A stretch of DNA of 35,246 bases from an uncultured Pelagibacteraceae bacterium (GTDB taxonomy: Bacteria; Pseudomonadota; Alphaproteobacteria; Pelagibacterales; Pelagibacteraceae). Position 1 is the first letter of the stretch; each line of letters begins with the position of its first letter. Positions 15,358 to 22,698 of this stretch are shown piece by piece. Below the pieces are notes generated by a model. That model was not told the origin of the DNA. It saw only the letters and a list, made by a program, of their open reading frames with translations, and ran no database searches. Both the position numbers and the translations under genes were made by a program. The stretch is taken from contig CACNVM010000009.1 in NCBI GenBank assembly GCA_902623915.1, positions 1-35,246 on the forward strand. Reading direction: 5' to 3'.

Positions 15358-16111
15358 TTTTGTTTTTGATAACAGTGATAAAGCAAGATATTTAAAAAAA
15401 ATTATATCAAAAAAATATAAAAATTTTTCTATTAAAAAGTCTGATGTAATTGTTGTTGCTGGCGGTGACGGCTTTATGCTCAAAACTATTAAAAAACTTT
15501 ACGAATATAATAAACCCTTTTATGGTGTAAATTGTGGCTCAGTAGGTTTCTTGCTAAATAAATTTACCTCACAAAGAATAATTGAAAGAATTAATAAAGC
15601 TAAGCCCACTATGATTTATCCTCTTCAAATAAAAGCAATTAGCAAAGCCAAAAAGATTAATTCACTGTTAGCAATTAATGAATTATCAATTCTACGACAA
15701 AGCAAACAAGCATCTTTGATACAAATTAAAATTAACCAAAAAATTCTAATTAAAAAATTGATTGGGGATGGTATATTATTATCTACTCCAGCAGGTAGTA
15801 CAGCATATAACCTTTCTGTGAACGGTCCAATTTTATTATTAAATTCAAAGAAGCTGGCTATAACACCTATAAGTCCATTCAGACCAAGAAGATGGAAAGG
15901 AAAAGTTGTTACTGATAGAGCGCAAATTTTTATAAAAAATTTAGATCCAAAAAAAAGACCCATCGCTGCAGTTGCTGACAATAATGAAATTAGAAATATT
16001 ATTTCGATTAAGGCATCAGTAAATAAGAAGATTAAATTTAAACTCCTATTTAATACAGGAGAAAGTTTATTAAAGAAGATTAAATCTGAACAAAAAAGAA
16101 AAATTGACTAA
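15344..16111 (+). CDS. nadK: NAD kinase
   Basis: This 255-residue protein carries the NAD kinase signature GGDG (40-43, in VVVAGGDGFMLKTI). It also has YGVNCGSVGFLLN (NAD-binding region) and DGILLSTPAGSTAYNLSVNGP, the conserved second motif. It phosphorylates NAD with ATP to give NADP in the cytoplasm. Length fits the compact alphaproteobacterial form. The start ATG lies inside the preceding glycosyltransferase gene, 14 bases before its stop, so translation is probably coupled. An NADPH-consuming flavin monooxygenase elsewhere in the window has no evident operon link to it. Confidence 0.93.
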   Translation: MKKFSFVFDNSDKARYLKKIISKKYKNFSIKKSDVIVVAGGDGFMLKTIKKLYEYNKPFYGVNCGSVGFLLNKFTSQRIIERINKAKPTMIYPLQIKAISKAKKINSLLAINELSILRQSKQASLIQIKINQKILIKKLIGDGILLSTPAGSTAYNLSVNGPILLLNSKKLAITPISPFRPRRWKGKVVTDRAQIFIKNLDPKKRPIAAVADNNEIRNIISIKASVNKKIKFKLLFNTGESLLKKIKSEQKRKID

Positions 16112-16178
16112 GTTTATATTATGACCATTTTGGTTTAAATAGCTTTAAAAAGATTTAATTATCTGTTTAACTAAGTAA

Positions 16179-17378
16179 ATGAAAATACTTTGTATTCTAT
16201 ATGATGATCCTAAAGGCGGAATGCCTAAAAGTTATCCAGTATCATCTTTACCAAAATTAGATAAGTATCCTGATGGCATGAAACTTCCAACACCTAGCTC
16301 AATAGATTTTACACCAGGTCAATTGCTTGGATGTGTTTCTGGTGAATTAGGTTTAAGAAAATTTTTAGAGTCAAAAGGACATAAATTAGTAGTTACTTCA
16401 GATAAAGATGCTAAAGGATGTAAAGCAGATAAAGAATTAGTCGATGCTGATGTCGTAATTTCCCAACCCTTCTGGCCATACTATTTAACTAAAGAAAGAA
16501 TTAAATCAGCTAAGAATTTAAAGATGGCGATAACCGCCGGAATAGGATCCGACCATGTTGATCTTCAGGCAGCAATAGACAACAAAATAGATGTTGTCGA
16601 AGTAACATATTGTAACTCTAGATCAGTGGCAGAACATATAGTTATGATGATTTTATCTTTGGTAAGAGATTATCATAACCAACATAAAATAGTAAATGAT
16701 GGTGGATGGAATATCGCTGACGCTGTCCAAAGATCATATGATGTTGAAGGAATGCATGTGGGCACAGTTGCTGCAGGACGTATTGGTTTGGATGCTTTAA
16801 GAAAAATGAAACCTTTCGATGTCCATTTACATTATTTTGATAGACACAAACTTCCTGACGCTGTTGAAAAAGAGTTAAACTTAACATTTCACGAGTCTGT
16901 GGAGTCACTTGTCAAAGTCTGCGATGTTGTTACAATTAATTGCCCCTTACATCCAGAAACTGAAAATTTATTTGACGAAAAACTAATTAGTAAAATGAAA
17001 AAAGGAGCTTACATTGTTAACACTGCTCGAGGAAAAATTTGTAATAGAGAGGCTATTGCTAAAGCCCTTAAATCAGGTCAGCTAAGTGGTTATGCTGGTG
17101 ACGTATGGTTTCCTCAGCCAGCACCAAATGATCATATTTGGAGAACAATGCCTAATCATGGTATGACACCTCACACATCAGGAACTTCTCTTTCGGCACA
17201 AGCAAGATACGCAGCTGGAGTAAGAGAAATATTAGAATGTTTTATAGAAAAAAAACCAATTAGAGATCAATATCTTATTATAAAAAATGGACAACTCGCT
17301 GGAATGGGCGCCCATTCTTATAGCAAAGGTAGTGCCACTAGCGGTTCTGAAGAAGCTACAAAATACAAAAAGAAATAA
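16179..17378 (+). CDS. fdh: NAD-dependent formate dehydrogenase
   Basis: This 399-residue D-2-hydroxyacid dehydrogenase-fold enzyme is a close match in layout to the metal-free formate dehydrogenase of methylotrophs (Pseudomonas sp. 101 type). Catalytic residues fall at the same numbers: N146 (TYCNSRSV), R284 (NTARGK), Q313 (WFPQPAP) and H332 (PHTSG). D221 (FDRHKL) follows the second strand and favours NAD over NADP. The coenzyme loop is HVGTVAAGRIG. The C-terminal GAHSYSKGSATSGSEEATK is also typical. It oxidises formate to carbon dioxide and makes NADH, so it completes one-carbon oxidation. It needs no molybdenum or tungsten, unlike FdhA/FdsA enzymes. It seems to be a single-gene unit between nadK and a convergent tRNA-Thr. 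Confidence 0.95.
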   Translation: MKILCILYDDPKGGMPKSYPVSSLPKLDKYPDGMKLPTPSSIDFTPGQLLGCVSGELGLRKFLESKGHKLVVTSDKDAKGCKADKELVDADVVISQPFWPYYLTKERIKSAKNLKMAITAGIGSDHVDLQAAIDNKIDVVEVTYCNSRSVAEHIVMMILSLVRDYHNQHKIVNDGGWNIADAVQRSYDVEGMHVGTVAAGRIGLDALRKMKPFDVHLHYFDRHKLPDAVEKELNLTFHESVESLVKVCDVVTINCPLHPETENLFDEKLISKMKKGAYIVNTARGKICNREAIAKALKSGQLSGYAGDVWFPQPAPNDHIWRTMPNHGMTPHTSGTSLSAQARYAAGVREILECFIEKKPIRDQYLIIKNGQLAGMGAHSYSKGSATSGSEEATKYKKK

Positions 17379-17393
17379 TTTTAGAAATTGATT

Positions 17394-17469
17394 TGGTGCC
17401 CCCACACGGACTCGAACCGCGAACCTACTGATTACAAATCAGTTGCTCTACCAATTGAGCTATGAGGGC
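17394..17469 (-). tRNA. trnT: tRNA-Thr (UGU)
   Basis: On the - strand this 76-base tRNA has acceptor arms GCCCTCA and TGGGGGC (one G-U pair), D-arm AGCTCAATTGGTAGAGC, an anticodon arm with TGT in CTGATTTGTAATCAG, T-arm GCGGTTCGAGTCCGTG-like sequence, discriminator A and an encoded CCA. It reads ACA and, by wobble, other threonine codons. It lies 34 bases downstream of rlmB in the same direction, so the two may share a transcript. Confidence 0.96.
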
Positions 17470-17503
17470 CTGCACGGAGTATTAAATAAAAGTTGGGTAG
17501 ATA

Positions 17504-18256
17504 TCAAGATTTTTCTTTAATAAAGTTCAAATGATGAAAAACTACAGATGCGCTATTAGAAATATTTAGACTTTCTACATTTTTATTTATATTTATACGA
17601 AATAAAAAATCTGAATTTTTTTTTATTTGATGACTTAAACCATAGCCTTCGGACCCAAATAATAGAACATTATTTCCCATCCAATCATGATTTGTAAAAT
17701 CTTTTTTACTTTCGGTGTCAAACCCACTTATCCAGAAATTTTTAGACTTTAAATATTTGAGCGTTGTGTTTATATTTGATACTTGAAATATTTTGATTAA
17801 TTCGGTGCATCCGCTCGCACTTTTATATAACAATTTACTTTCACTAGGATATGACCTTTCTTTTACTATTATTCCATCTATATTAAAGGATGTAGCACTT
17901 CTAATAATAGAACCTATATTTCTAGGATCTGTAACTTCATCTAAAGCAACTAAATTTATATTATTTCTATCGGAATTTTCATTGATATAACTTTTCAAAC
18001 TCACATCCTCTAAATGTTCTATTTCAGCAACTAAACCTTGATGTAATATATCTTCTCTTGCACAGTATTTATCTAGTTCCTTTTTAGACTTATAAAAAAC
18101 ACTAACGTTCTTAAGGAGGTTCACATGCTGATTTTCTTTATGTATTTTTTTCTTTGAATCCTCTGTTAAAAATACACGAACTACCTGTCTATTGGGGTTT
18201 TTTAGCGCCTCAGTAACAGCATGTCTTCCTACGATGTAAAAAGTACTTTTTTTCAC
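17504..18256 (-). CDS. rlmB: 23S rRNA 2'-O-ribose methyltransferase RlmB (SpoU/TrmH family)
   Basis: This 250-residue protein begins at a GTG. It has an N-terminal substrate-binding domain (YIVGRHAVTEAL at 7-18) and a SPOUT domain with the three family motifs. These are DEVTDPRNIGSIIRSA (106-121), LLFGSEGYGL (198-207) and VESLNISNSASVVF (227-240). These build the trefoil knot that binds S-adenosylmethionine. RlmB methylates the ribose of a 23S rRNA guanosine (G2251 in E. coli). RlmB is the best choice because of its N-terminal domain; a TrmH-type tRNA methyltransferase is the alternative. It is divergent from the tRNA-Tyr/tuf transcript and sits upstream of tRNA-Thr. Translation-related neighbours support its role. 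Confidence 0.9.
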   Translation of the reverse strand: MKKSTFYIVGRHAVTEALKNPNRQVVRVFLTEDSKKKIHKENQHVNLLKNVSVFYKSKKELDKYCAREDILHQGLVAEIEHLEDVSLKSYINENSDRNNINLVALDEVTDPRNIGSIIRSATSFNIDGIIVKERSYPSESKLLYKSASGCTELIKIFQVSNINTTLKYLKSKNFWISGFDTESKKDFTNHDWMGNNVLLFGSEGYGLSHQIKKNSDFLFRININKNVESLNISNSASVVFHHLNFIKEKS

Positions 18257-18310
18257 TAAATTTAATGTTTTTTTTTAAATAAATAGCATATTTAGAAGCA
18301 AAATGATTTA

Positions 18311-18339
18311 TTGCATTTATCATACAAGATGCTTATAAA
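18311..18339 (+). promoter_or_regulatory. Sigma-70-type promoter for the tRNA-Tyr-tRNA-Gly-tuf transcript
   Basis: TTGCAT (18311-18316) and TATAAA (18334-18339) are separated by exactly 17 bases. This is the best paired -35/-10 seen in the window. The predicted start near 18346 is about 46 bases before tRNA-Tyr. It faces away from rlmB and is well placed to drive the tRNAs, tuf and possibly the whole secE to rplD run. Confidence 0.6.
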
Positions 18340-18391
18340 ACCCTTGTTGTTGAATGCTTTTTAAGTTATTGGGTATCCCTTAACAGTACTT

Positions 18392-18477
18392 GGAGGGGTA
18401 CCAAAGCGGTCAAATGGGGCGGGCTGTAAACCCGTTGACTTCGGTCTTCGAAAGTTCGAATCTTTCCCCCTCCACCA
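18392..18477 (+). tRNA. trnY: tRNA-Tyr (GUA)
   Basis: This 86-base class II tRNA has acceptor arms GGAGGGG and CCCCTCC, discriminator A and an encoded CCA. The anticodon loop CTGTAAA gives GTA (18426-18428). A variable arm with ACTTCGGTCTTCG and a T-arm with AAGTTCGAATCTTT-like sequence follow. It is first in the tRNA-tuf transcript, 47 bases before tRNA-Gly. Confidence 0.97.
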
Positions 18478-18524
18478 AGCTTAATAAGTGTTTTAATGAT
18501 TGAGTGTAAAATAGTTTGGATTGT

Positions 18525-18598
18525 GCGGGTGTCGTATAATGGTAATACCTCAGATTTCCAATCTGATGCTAGGAGTTCGATTCTCCTCATCCGCTCCA
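18525..18598 (+). tRNA. trnG: tRNA-Gly (UCC)
   Basis: This 74-base tRNA has acceptor arms GCGGGTG and CATCCGC, discriminator U and an encoded CCA. The anticodon arm TCAGA-TTTCCAA-TCTGA gives anticodon TCC, reading GGA and GGG. It lies between tRNA-Tyr and tuf, so processing of its 3' end would create the tuf mRNA 5' end about 38 bases before the tuf ATG. Confidence 0.97.
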
Positions 18599-18636
18599 AA
18601 CAAAGTTAAAAACTATATATAAAGAAGAGGAAAAAA

Positions 18637-19830
18637 ATGGCGGACAAGAAAAAATTTGAAAGAAGTAAACCTCATTGTAACATTGGTACAATTGGGCACG
18701 TAGATCACGGAAAAACAACTCTAACAGCAGCAATAACTAAAGTATTAGCTGAAAAGGGTGGAGCAGAATTTATTGCGTATGATCAAATTGATAAAGCACC
18801 CGAGGAAAAAGAAAGAGGAATTACAATTTCAACAGCTCACGTTGAGTATGAAACTGATAAAAGACATTATGCACACGTTGACTGTCCTGGTCACGCTGAC
18901 TATGTGAAAAATATGATCACTGGCGCAGCACAAATGGATGGTGCGATATTGGTTGTGAACGCGGCTGATGGTCCAATGCCACAAACTCGAGAGCATATTC
19001 TTTTAGCAAGACAAGTTGGTGTACCTGCCATTGTAGTTTTTTTAAATAAAATTGATCAGGTTAAAGATAAAGAGTTAGTAGAACTTGTAGAAACAGAAAT
19101 TAGAGAACTACTTACTTCTTATAAATTTCCAGGAGATAAGATTCCAATCATCAAGGGTTCAGCGTTAAACGCCGTTGAAGGGAAAGATGAGGCAACAGGA
19201 AAAAATGCAATCATGGAACTTATGAAAGCTGTCGACGACACAATCCCACAACCAGAAAGACCAAAAGATAAACCGTTCTTAATGCCAGTAGAAGACGTTT
19301 TCTCAATCTCAGGAAGAGGAACAGTTGCTACAGGAAGAGTTGAGCAAGGAGTTGTTAAAACCGGTGAGGAACTGGAAATAGTTGGTATAAAAGATACTAA
19401 AAAAACAGTTATAACTGGAGTGGAAATGTTTAGAAAAATTTTAGATACAGGTGAAGCAGGTGACAACATTGGAGCACTTTTAAGAGGTGTTGAAAGAACT
19501 GACATTGAGAGAGGTCAAGTTTTAGCAAAACCTGGGTCTGTAACGCCACATACGGAATTTGAAGCTCAAGCTTATGTATTAAAAAAAGAAGAAGGAGGAA
19601 GACATACTCCATTTTTTACAAAGTATAGACCTCAATTCTACTTTAGAACTACAGATGTAACTGGAGAGGTAACTCTTCCGTCTGGGACTGAAATGATAAT
19701 GCCAGGCGATGATGCTAAATTTAATGTAAAACTTATAACTCCAATAGCTATGAGTGAAAAACTAAATTTTGCAATTAGAGAGGGTGGTAAAACAGTTGGT
19801 GCTGGAGTGGTAACCAAAATTATAAAATAA
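18637..19830 (+). CDS. tuf: Translation elongation factor Tu
   Basis: This 397-residue GTPase delivers aminoacyl-tRNA to the ribosome. The G1 loop GHVDHGKT (20-27), switch region [14 protein letters not shown]3 DCPGHADY, G4 NKID and G5 GSALNA are intact. Domains 2 and 3 are complete, with [12 protein letters not shown] and a C-terminal [16 protein letters not shown] Shine-Dalgarno AGAGG lies about eight bases before the ATG. It is co-transcribed with tRNA-Tyr and tRNA-Gly upstream and tRNA-Trp six bases downstream. It is the only tuf in the window. The usual site for tufA, between fusA and rpsJ, is empty, so this may be the sole copy in the genome. Confidence 0.99.
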   Translation: MADKKKFERSKPHCNIGTIGHVDHGKTTLTAAITKVLAEKGGAEFIAYDQIDKAPEEKERGITISTAHVEYETDKRHYAHVDCPGHADYVKNMITGAAQMDGAILVVNAADGPMPQTREHILLARQVGVPAIVVFLNKIDQVKDKELVELVETEIRELLTSYKFPGDKIPIIKGSALNAVEGKDEATGKNAIMELMKAVDDTIPQPERPKDKPFLMPVEDVFSISGRGTVATGRVEQGVVKTGEELEIVGIKDTKKTVITGVEMFRKILDTGEAGDNIGALLRGVERTDIERGQVLAKPGSVTPHTEFEAQAYVLKKEEGGRHTPFFTKYRPQFYFRTTDVTGEVTLPSGTEMIMPGDDAKFNVKLITPIAMSEKLNFAIREGGKTVGAGVVTKIIK

Positions 19831-19836
19831 GCTACT

Positions 19837-19912
19837 AGGAGTGTAGCTCAATTGGTAGAGCGCCGGTCTCCAAAACCGGAGGTTGGGGGTTCGATTCCCT
19901 CCGCTCCTGCCA
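19837..19912 (+). tRNA. trnW: tRNA-Trp (CCA)
   Basis: This 76-base tRNA has acceptor arms AGGAGTG and CGCTCCT, discriminator G and an encoded CCA. The anticodon loop CTCCAAA gives CCA for UGG. D-arm AGCTCAATTGGTAGAGC and T-arm GGGGGTTCGATTCCCTC are standard. It sits six bases after tuf and 14 bases before secE, an arrangement shared by many alphaproteobacteria. Confidence 0.97.
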
Positions 19913-19926
19913 AGAAAAGAAAACTT

Positions 19927-20118
19927 ATGAGAAACCCATTAAGATTTTTACAGGAAGTAAAACAAGAAGCTTTCAAGATAACGTGGCCAACAAAAAAAGA
20001 TACTGTTACTGGATCTTTAATGGTTTTTGGTTTAGCTACTTTAGCTGCAGTTTTCTTTCTATTATTAGATCAAATTTTAAGATTTTTATTAAACTTAGTT
20101 TTAACCCTTAATTTTTAA
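19927..20118 (+). CDS. secE: Preprotein translocase subunit SecE
   Basis: This 63-residue membrane protein is of the short, single-helix SecE type. The amphipathic region FLQEVKQEAFKITWPTKKDT (8-27) with the conserved WP and following VTGSLMVFGLATLAAVFFLL membrane helix are diagnostic. SecE stabilises SecY in the protein export channel. The frame stays open upstream into tRNA-Trp, but the ATG at 19927 is right because the earlier in-frame start lies within the tRNA and adds non-family residues. It is followed one base later by nusG, the standard pairing. Confidence 0.95.
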   Translation: MRNPLRFLQEVKQEAFKITWPTKKDTVTGSLMVFGLATLAAVFFLLLDQILRFLLNLVLTLNF

Positions 20119-20119
20119 A

Positions 20120-20644
20120 ATGAATTGGTACATTGTGCAAGCTTACTCCGGATTTGAAAATAAGGTTGCTGATAGCATAAAGGATATTATGGCAAAAAAT
20201 TCTTTACAAAATAACCTTGGAGAAATTCTTGTTCCAACGCAAAAGGTTGTTGAGGTAAAAAAGGGCAAAAGAACACAAAAAGAAAAGAAATATTTTCCTG
20301 GATACGTTTTAGTTAAACTTGATTTAAATAAAAATATTTATCATAAAATTAAAAACATTCAAAAAGTAAGTGGTTTTTTAGGTCCAGAGGGAAATCCGGT
20401 GCCTGTTTCAGAAAATGAAATTAAGAAAATAATGGGTCAGATTGATGAGACAGAGACAAATCCAGCTGCAGGTATTATTTATGAAATTGGAGAAAAAATA
20501 AAAGTTTCTGATGGACCATTTGCTTCTTTTACTGGTTTAATAGAGGAAATTGACGAAGAAAAATTAAGATTAAAGGTCTCGGTTTCAATTTTTGGACGAC
20601 CAACACCTGTTGATCTCGAGTTTAATCAAGTGGAGAAAATATAA
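20120..20644 (+). CDS. nusG: Transcription termination/antitermination factor NusG
   Basis: This 174-residue protein has the NGN domain opening [20 protein letters not shown], then [14 protein letters not shown] and [19 protein letters not shown]. The C-terminal KOW domain (about 122-174) contains [18 protein letters not shown] and ends with a [11 protein letters not shown] strand. NusG binds RNA polymerase through RpoC and links it to Rho or the ribosome (S10/NusE, also encoded in this window). The stop shares a base with the rplK start (TAATG), so the genes are tightly coupled. Confidence 0.98.
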   Translation: MNWYIVQAYSGFENKVADSIKDIMAKNSLQNNLGEILVPTQKVVEVKKGKRTQKEKKYFPGYVLVKLDLNKNIYHKIKNIQKVSGFLGPEGNPVPVSENEIKKIMGQIDETETNPAAGIIYEIGEKIKVSDGPFASFTGLIEEIDEEKLRLKVSVSIFGRPTPVDLEFNQVEKI

Positions 20645-21069
20645 TGGCAAAAGAAATAGCTGGCTATGTAAAATTGCAAATTAAAGGTGGACAAGCAAAT
20701 CCTGCACCACCGGTAGGTCCTGCTCTTGGACAAAGAGGAATTAATATAATGGAGTTTTGTAAAGCTTTTAACGCAAAGACAAAAGCTTTTATGGGGAAAC
20801 CTGTTCCAGTTGTTATTACAGTTTATAAAGACAAAAAATTTGACTTTATAATTAAGTCTCCACCTGCATCACATTTTATTAGAGAAGCTGCTAAACTACA
20901 AAGTGGTTCTAGAGAACCTGGCAGAGTTATTGCTGGATCAATAACAATTAAGCAAGCTGAACAAATTGCGAAAGAGAAAATGAAAGATCTTAACGCCCAT
21001 GATTTAGCGGAAGCAACTAAAATTATTTGTGGGTCAGCAAGATCAATGGGTATAGAAGTTAAAAAATGA
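20644..21069 (+). CDS. rplK: 50S ribosomal protein L11
   Basis: This 141-residue protein has the L11 pattern: [20 protein letters not shown] near the N-terminus, [28 protein letters not shown] and a C-terminal RNA-binding domain ending [21 protein letters not shown]11 forms the GTPase-associated centre with 23S rRNA and L10. It overlaps nusG by one base and rplA by four (ATGA), leaving no room for a separate leader between them. Confidence 0.99.
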   Translation: MAKEIAGYVKLQIKGGQANPAPPVGPALGQRGINIMEFCKAFNAKTKAFMGKPVPVVITVYKDKKFDFIIKSPPASHFIREAAKLQSGSREPGRVIAGSITIKQAEQIAKEKMKDLNAHDLAEATKIICGSARSMGIEVKK

Positions 21070-21758
21070 AAAAAAAATCTAAAAGATATAAAAATTTAAA
21101 AGAGACTTACAAAAAAAGAGAAGTTAATAAATTTGAGCAAATTATTAAGGAACTTAAAAATGGATCTGGAGTTAAATTTGACGAATCAATTGATATTTCT
21201 ATGAAGATAAATCTCAAAAAAATTAAAGGATCTGATAATAATCTAAGAACATTAGTTGATTTGCCCCATGGAAACGGAAAAAAGGTTAGAGTCGGGCTTT
21301 TGTGTGATGAAAATAAATTAGACGAAGCCAAAAAAAGCGGAGCAGAGGTTGTTGGTTCCGAAGATCTTTTAAAAAAAATAGCAGATAAGAATATTGAATT
21401 TGATAAATTAATTTGTACCCCCTCAATGATGTCCAAAATTGGAAAATTAGGAAAAATACTTGGACCAAAAGGTCTTATGCCAAACCCAAAGATGGGTACT
21501 GTTTCTGATGACATAACAAAAGCAGTTGATAAAGTTAAAAACAAATCTATTGAAGTCAAAAATGATAAAGATGGCAATCTTTCTTTCTCAATAGGAAGAA
21601 AAAGTTTTCAAGAAAACAAATTATTGGAGAATGTAAAGAGTGCTTTTGAATTTTTAAAAAAAGATAAATCATCTATTTTTAATTCTGAAAATATAAAAAA
21701 AGTTTATTTCTCAACAACTATGAGTCCTTCTTTTAAACTAAATTTTAAGGATATATAA
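21066..21758 (+). CDS. rplA: 50S ribosomal protein L1
   Basis: This 230-residue protein has the L1 motifs [58 protein letters not shown] and a C-terminal [14 protein letters not shown]1 builds the stalk near the ribosomal E site and in many bacteria represses its own operon. The gene overlaps rplK by four bases and is followed after three bases by rplJ, so an rplJ leader, if any, must lie within this coding sequence. It is very lysine-rich, like the rest of the window. Confidence 0.98.
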   Translation: MKKKSKRYKNLKETYKKREVNKFEQIIKELKNGSGVKFDESIDISMKINLKKIKGSDNNLRTLVDLPHGNGKKVRVGLLCDENKLDEAKKSGAEVVGSEDLLKKIADKNIEFDKLICTPSMMSKIGKLGKILGPKGLMPNPKMGTVSDDITKAVDKVKNKSIEVKNDKDGNLSFSIGRKSFQENKLLENVKSAFEFLKKDKSSIFNSENIKKVYFSTTMSPSFKLNFKDI

Positions 21759-21761
21759 ATT

Positions 21762-22274
21762 ATGATGAGCAAAGAACAGAAAAAAAATTATGTTGAGGAA
21801 ATGAAAAAAGTTTTTTCTTCAAATGAAGCAGTGATGATAGCTCATTACAAGGGCTTAAATGTAAAAGAGCTTGATGAGATCAGAGCAGAAATGAGAAAAA
21901 ATGGAATATTTTTTAAAGTAACTAAAAATAGAATTACAAAGCTTGCTTTAAAAGAAACTAAATGCAAGGAGCTAGAAAGGTTCTTTACTGGCCCTACTGC
22001 AGCAGCTATATCTTCAGATCCAATTACTTCAGCCAAAATTTTAGCAAAATATGCAAAAGGTGACTCACACTTAAAAATAGTTGCTGGTTTTATGGATGGA
22101 AAGGTTTTGGAAGCTAAAGACGTGGCCCAAATCGCCACACTACCTACTTTAGACGAAGCAAGAGCTAAAATTGTTGGTATTTTGTCAGCTCCTGCTCAGA
22201 AATTTTTAAGTATTTTGCTTGCACCTGGCTCAAAAATTGCTATTTTGGCCCACGAGAAAAGTAAAAAAGGTTAA
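21762..22274 (+). CDS. rplJ: 50S ribosomal protein L10
   Basis: This protein is 170 residues from the first of two adjacent ATGs (21762 or 21765). It has the L10 pattern [20 protein letters not shown], followed by [19 protein letters not shown] and [20 protein letters not shown]. Its C-terminal helix holds L7/L12 dimers on the stalk. It starts three bases after rplA and ends 17 bases before rplL. The long untranslated leader that carries the L10 feedback site in E. coli is missing here. Confidence 0.98.
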   Translation: MMSKEQKKNYVEEMKKVFSSNEAVMIAHYKGLNVKELDEIRAEMRKNGIFFKVTKNRITKLALKETKCKELERFFTGPTAAAISSDPITSAKILAKYAKGDSHLKIVAGFMDGKVLEAKDVAQIATLPTLDEARAKIVGILSAPAQKFLSILLAPGSKIAILAHEKSKKG

Positions 22275-22291
22275 ATATTTCTATAAAATTT

Positions 22292-22660
22292 ATGGCTGAT
22301 CTTAATAAAATTATTGACGAATTATCAAAATTAACTGTTGTTGAAGCAGCTGAGCTTTCTAAACAGCTGGAAGAAAAATGGGGAGTAACAGCAGCAGCGC
22401 CAGCGGCGGCAGCACCAGCAGCTAGCGGAGCAGCTCCAGCAGAAGAAAAAAGTGAATTTACAATTTTTTTAAGTTCAGCAGGAGATAAAAAAATTAACGT
22501 TATTAAAGAAGTTAGAGCTATAACAGGATTAGGATTAAAAGAAGCAAAAGATTTAGTAGAAGCAGCACCTAAAGAGGTTAAAAAAGGCGTAGCGAAAAAA
22601 GATGCCGAAGAAGCTAAGAAAAAGCTAGAAGCTGCTGGAGCTAAAGTAGAATTAAAATAA
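22292..22660 (+). CDS. rplL: 50S ribosomal protein L7/L12
   Basis: This 122-residue protein has an N-terminal dimerisation helix ([20 protein letters not shown]), an alanine/proline hinge at about 36-52 and the factor-binding C-terminal domain with [20 protein letters not shown] and [14 protein letters not shown]. It recruits elongation factors such as the EF-Tu and EF-G encoded in the same block. The hinge uses unusually GC-rich codons for this window (gcagcagcgccagcggcgg), forced by its alanines. It lies 38 bases before rpoB. Confidence 0.99.
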   Translation: MADLNKIIDELSKLTVVEAAELSKQLEEKWGVTAAAPAAAAPAASGAAPAEEKSEFTIFLSSAGDKKINVIKEVRAITGLGLKEAKDLVEAAPKEVKKGVAKKDAEEAKKKLEAAGAKVELK

Positions 22661-22698
22661 TATCAGTACAATTTCGCAAGTACTAAATTAATTATTGA

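Noticed and set aside
19852-19926. Upstream extension of secE
   Set aside because: The added residues are translated from the tRNA-Trp gene; the ATG at 19927 gives the normal SecE length and start.
21107-21577. 156-codon reading frame on the - strand inside rplA
   Set aside because: It is an antisense shadow of a conserved ribosomal protein gene, without recognisable domains.
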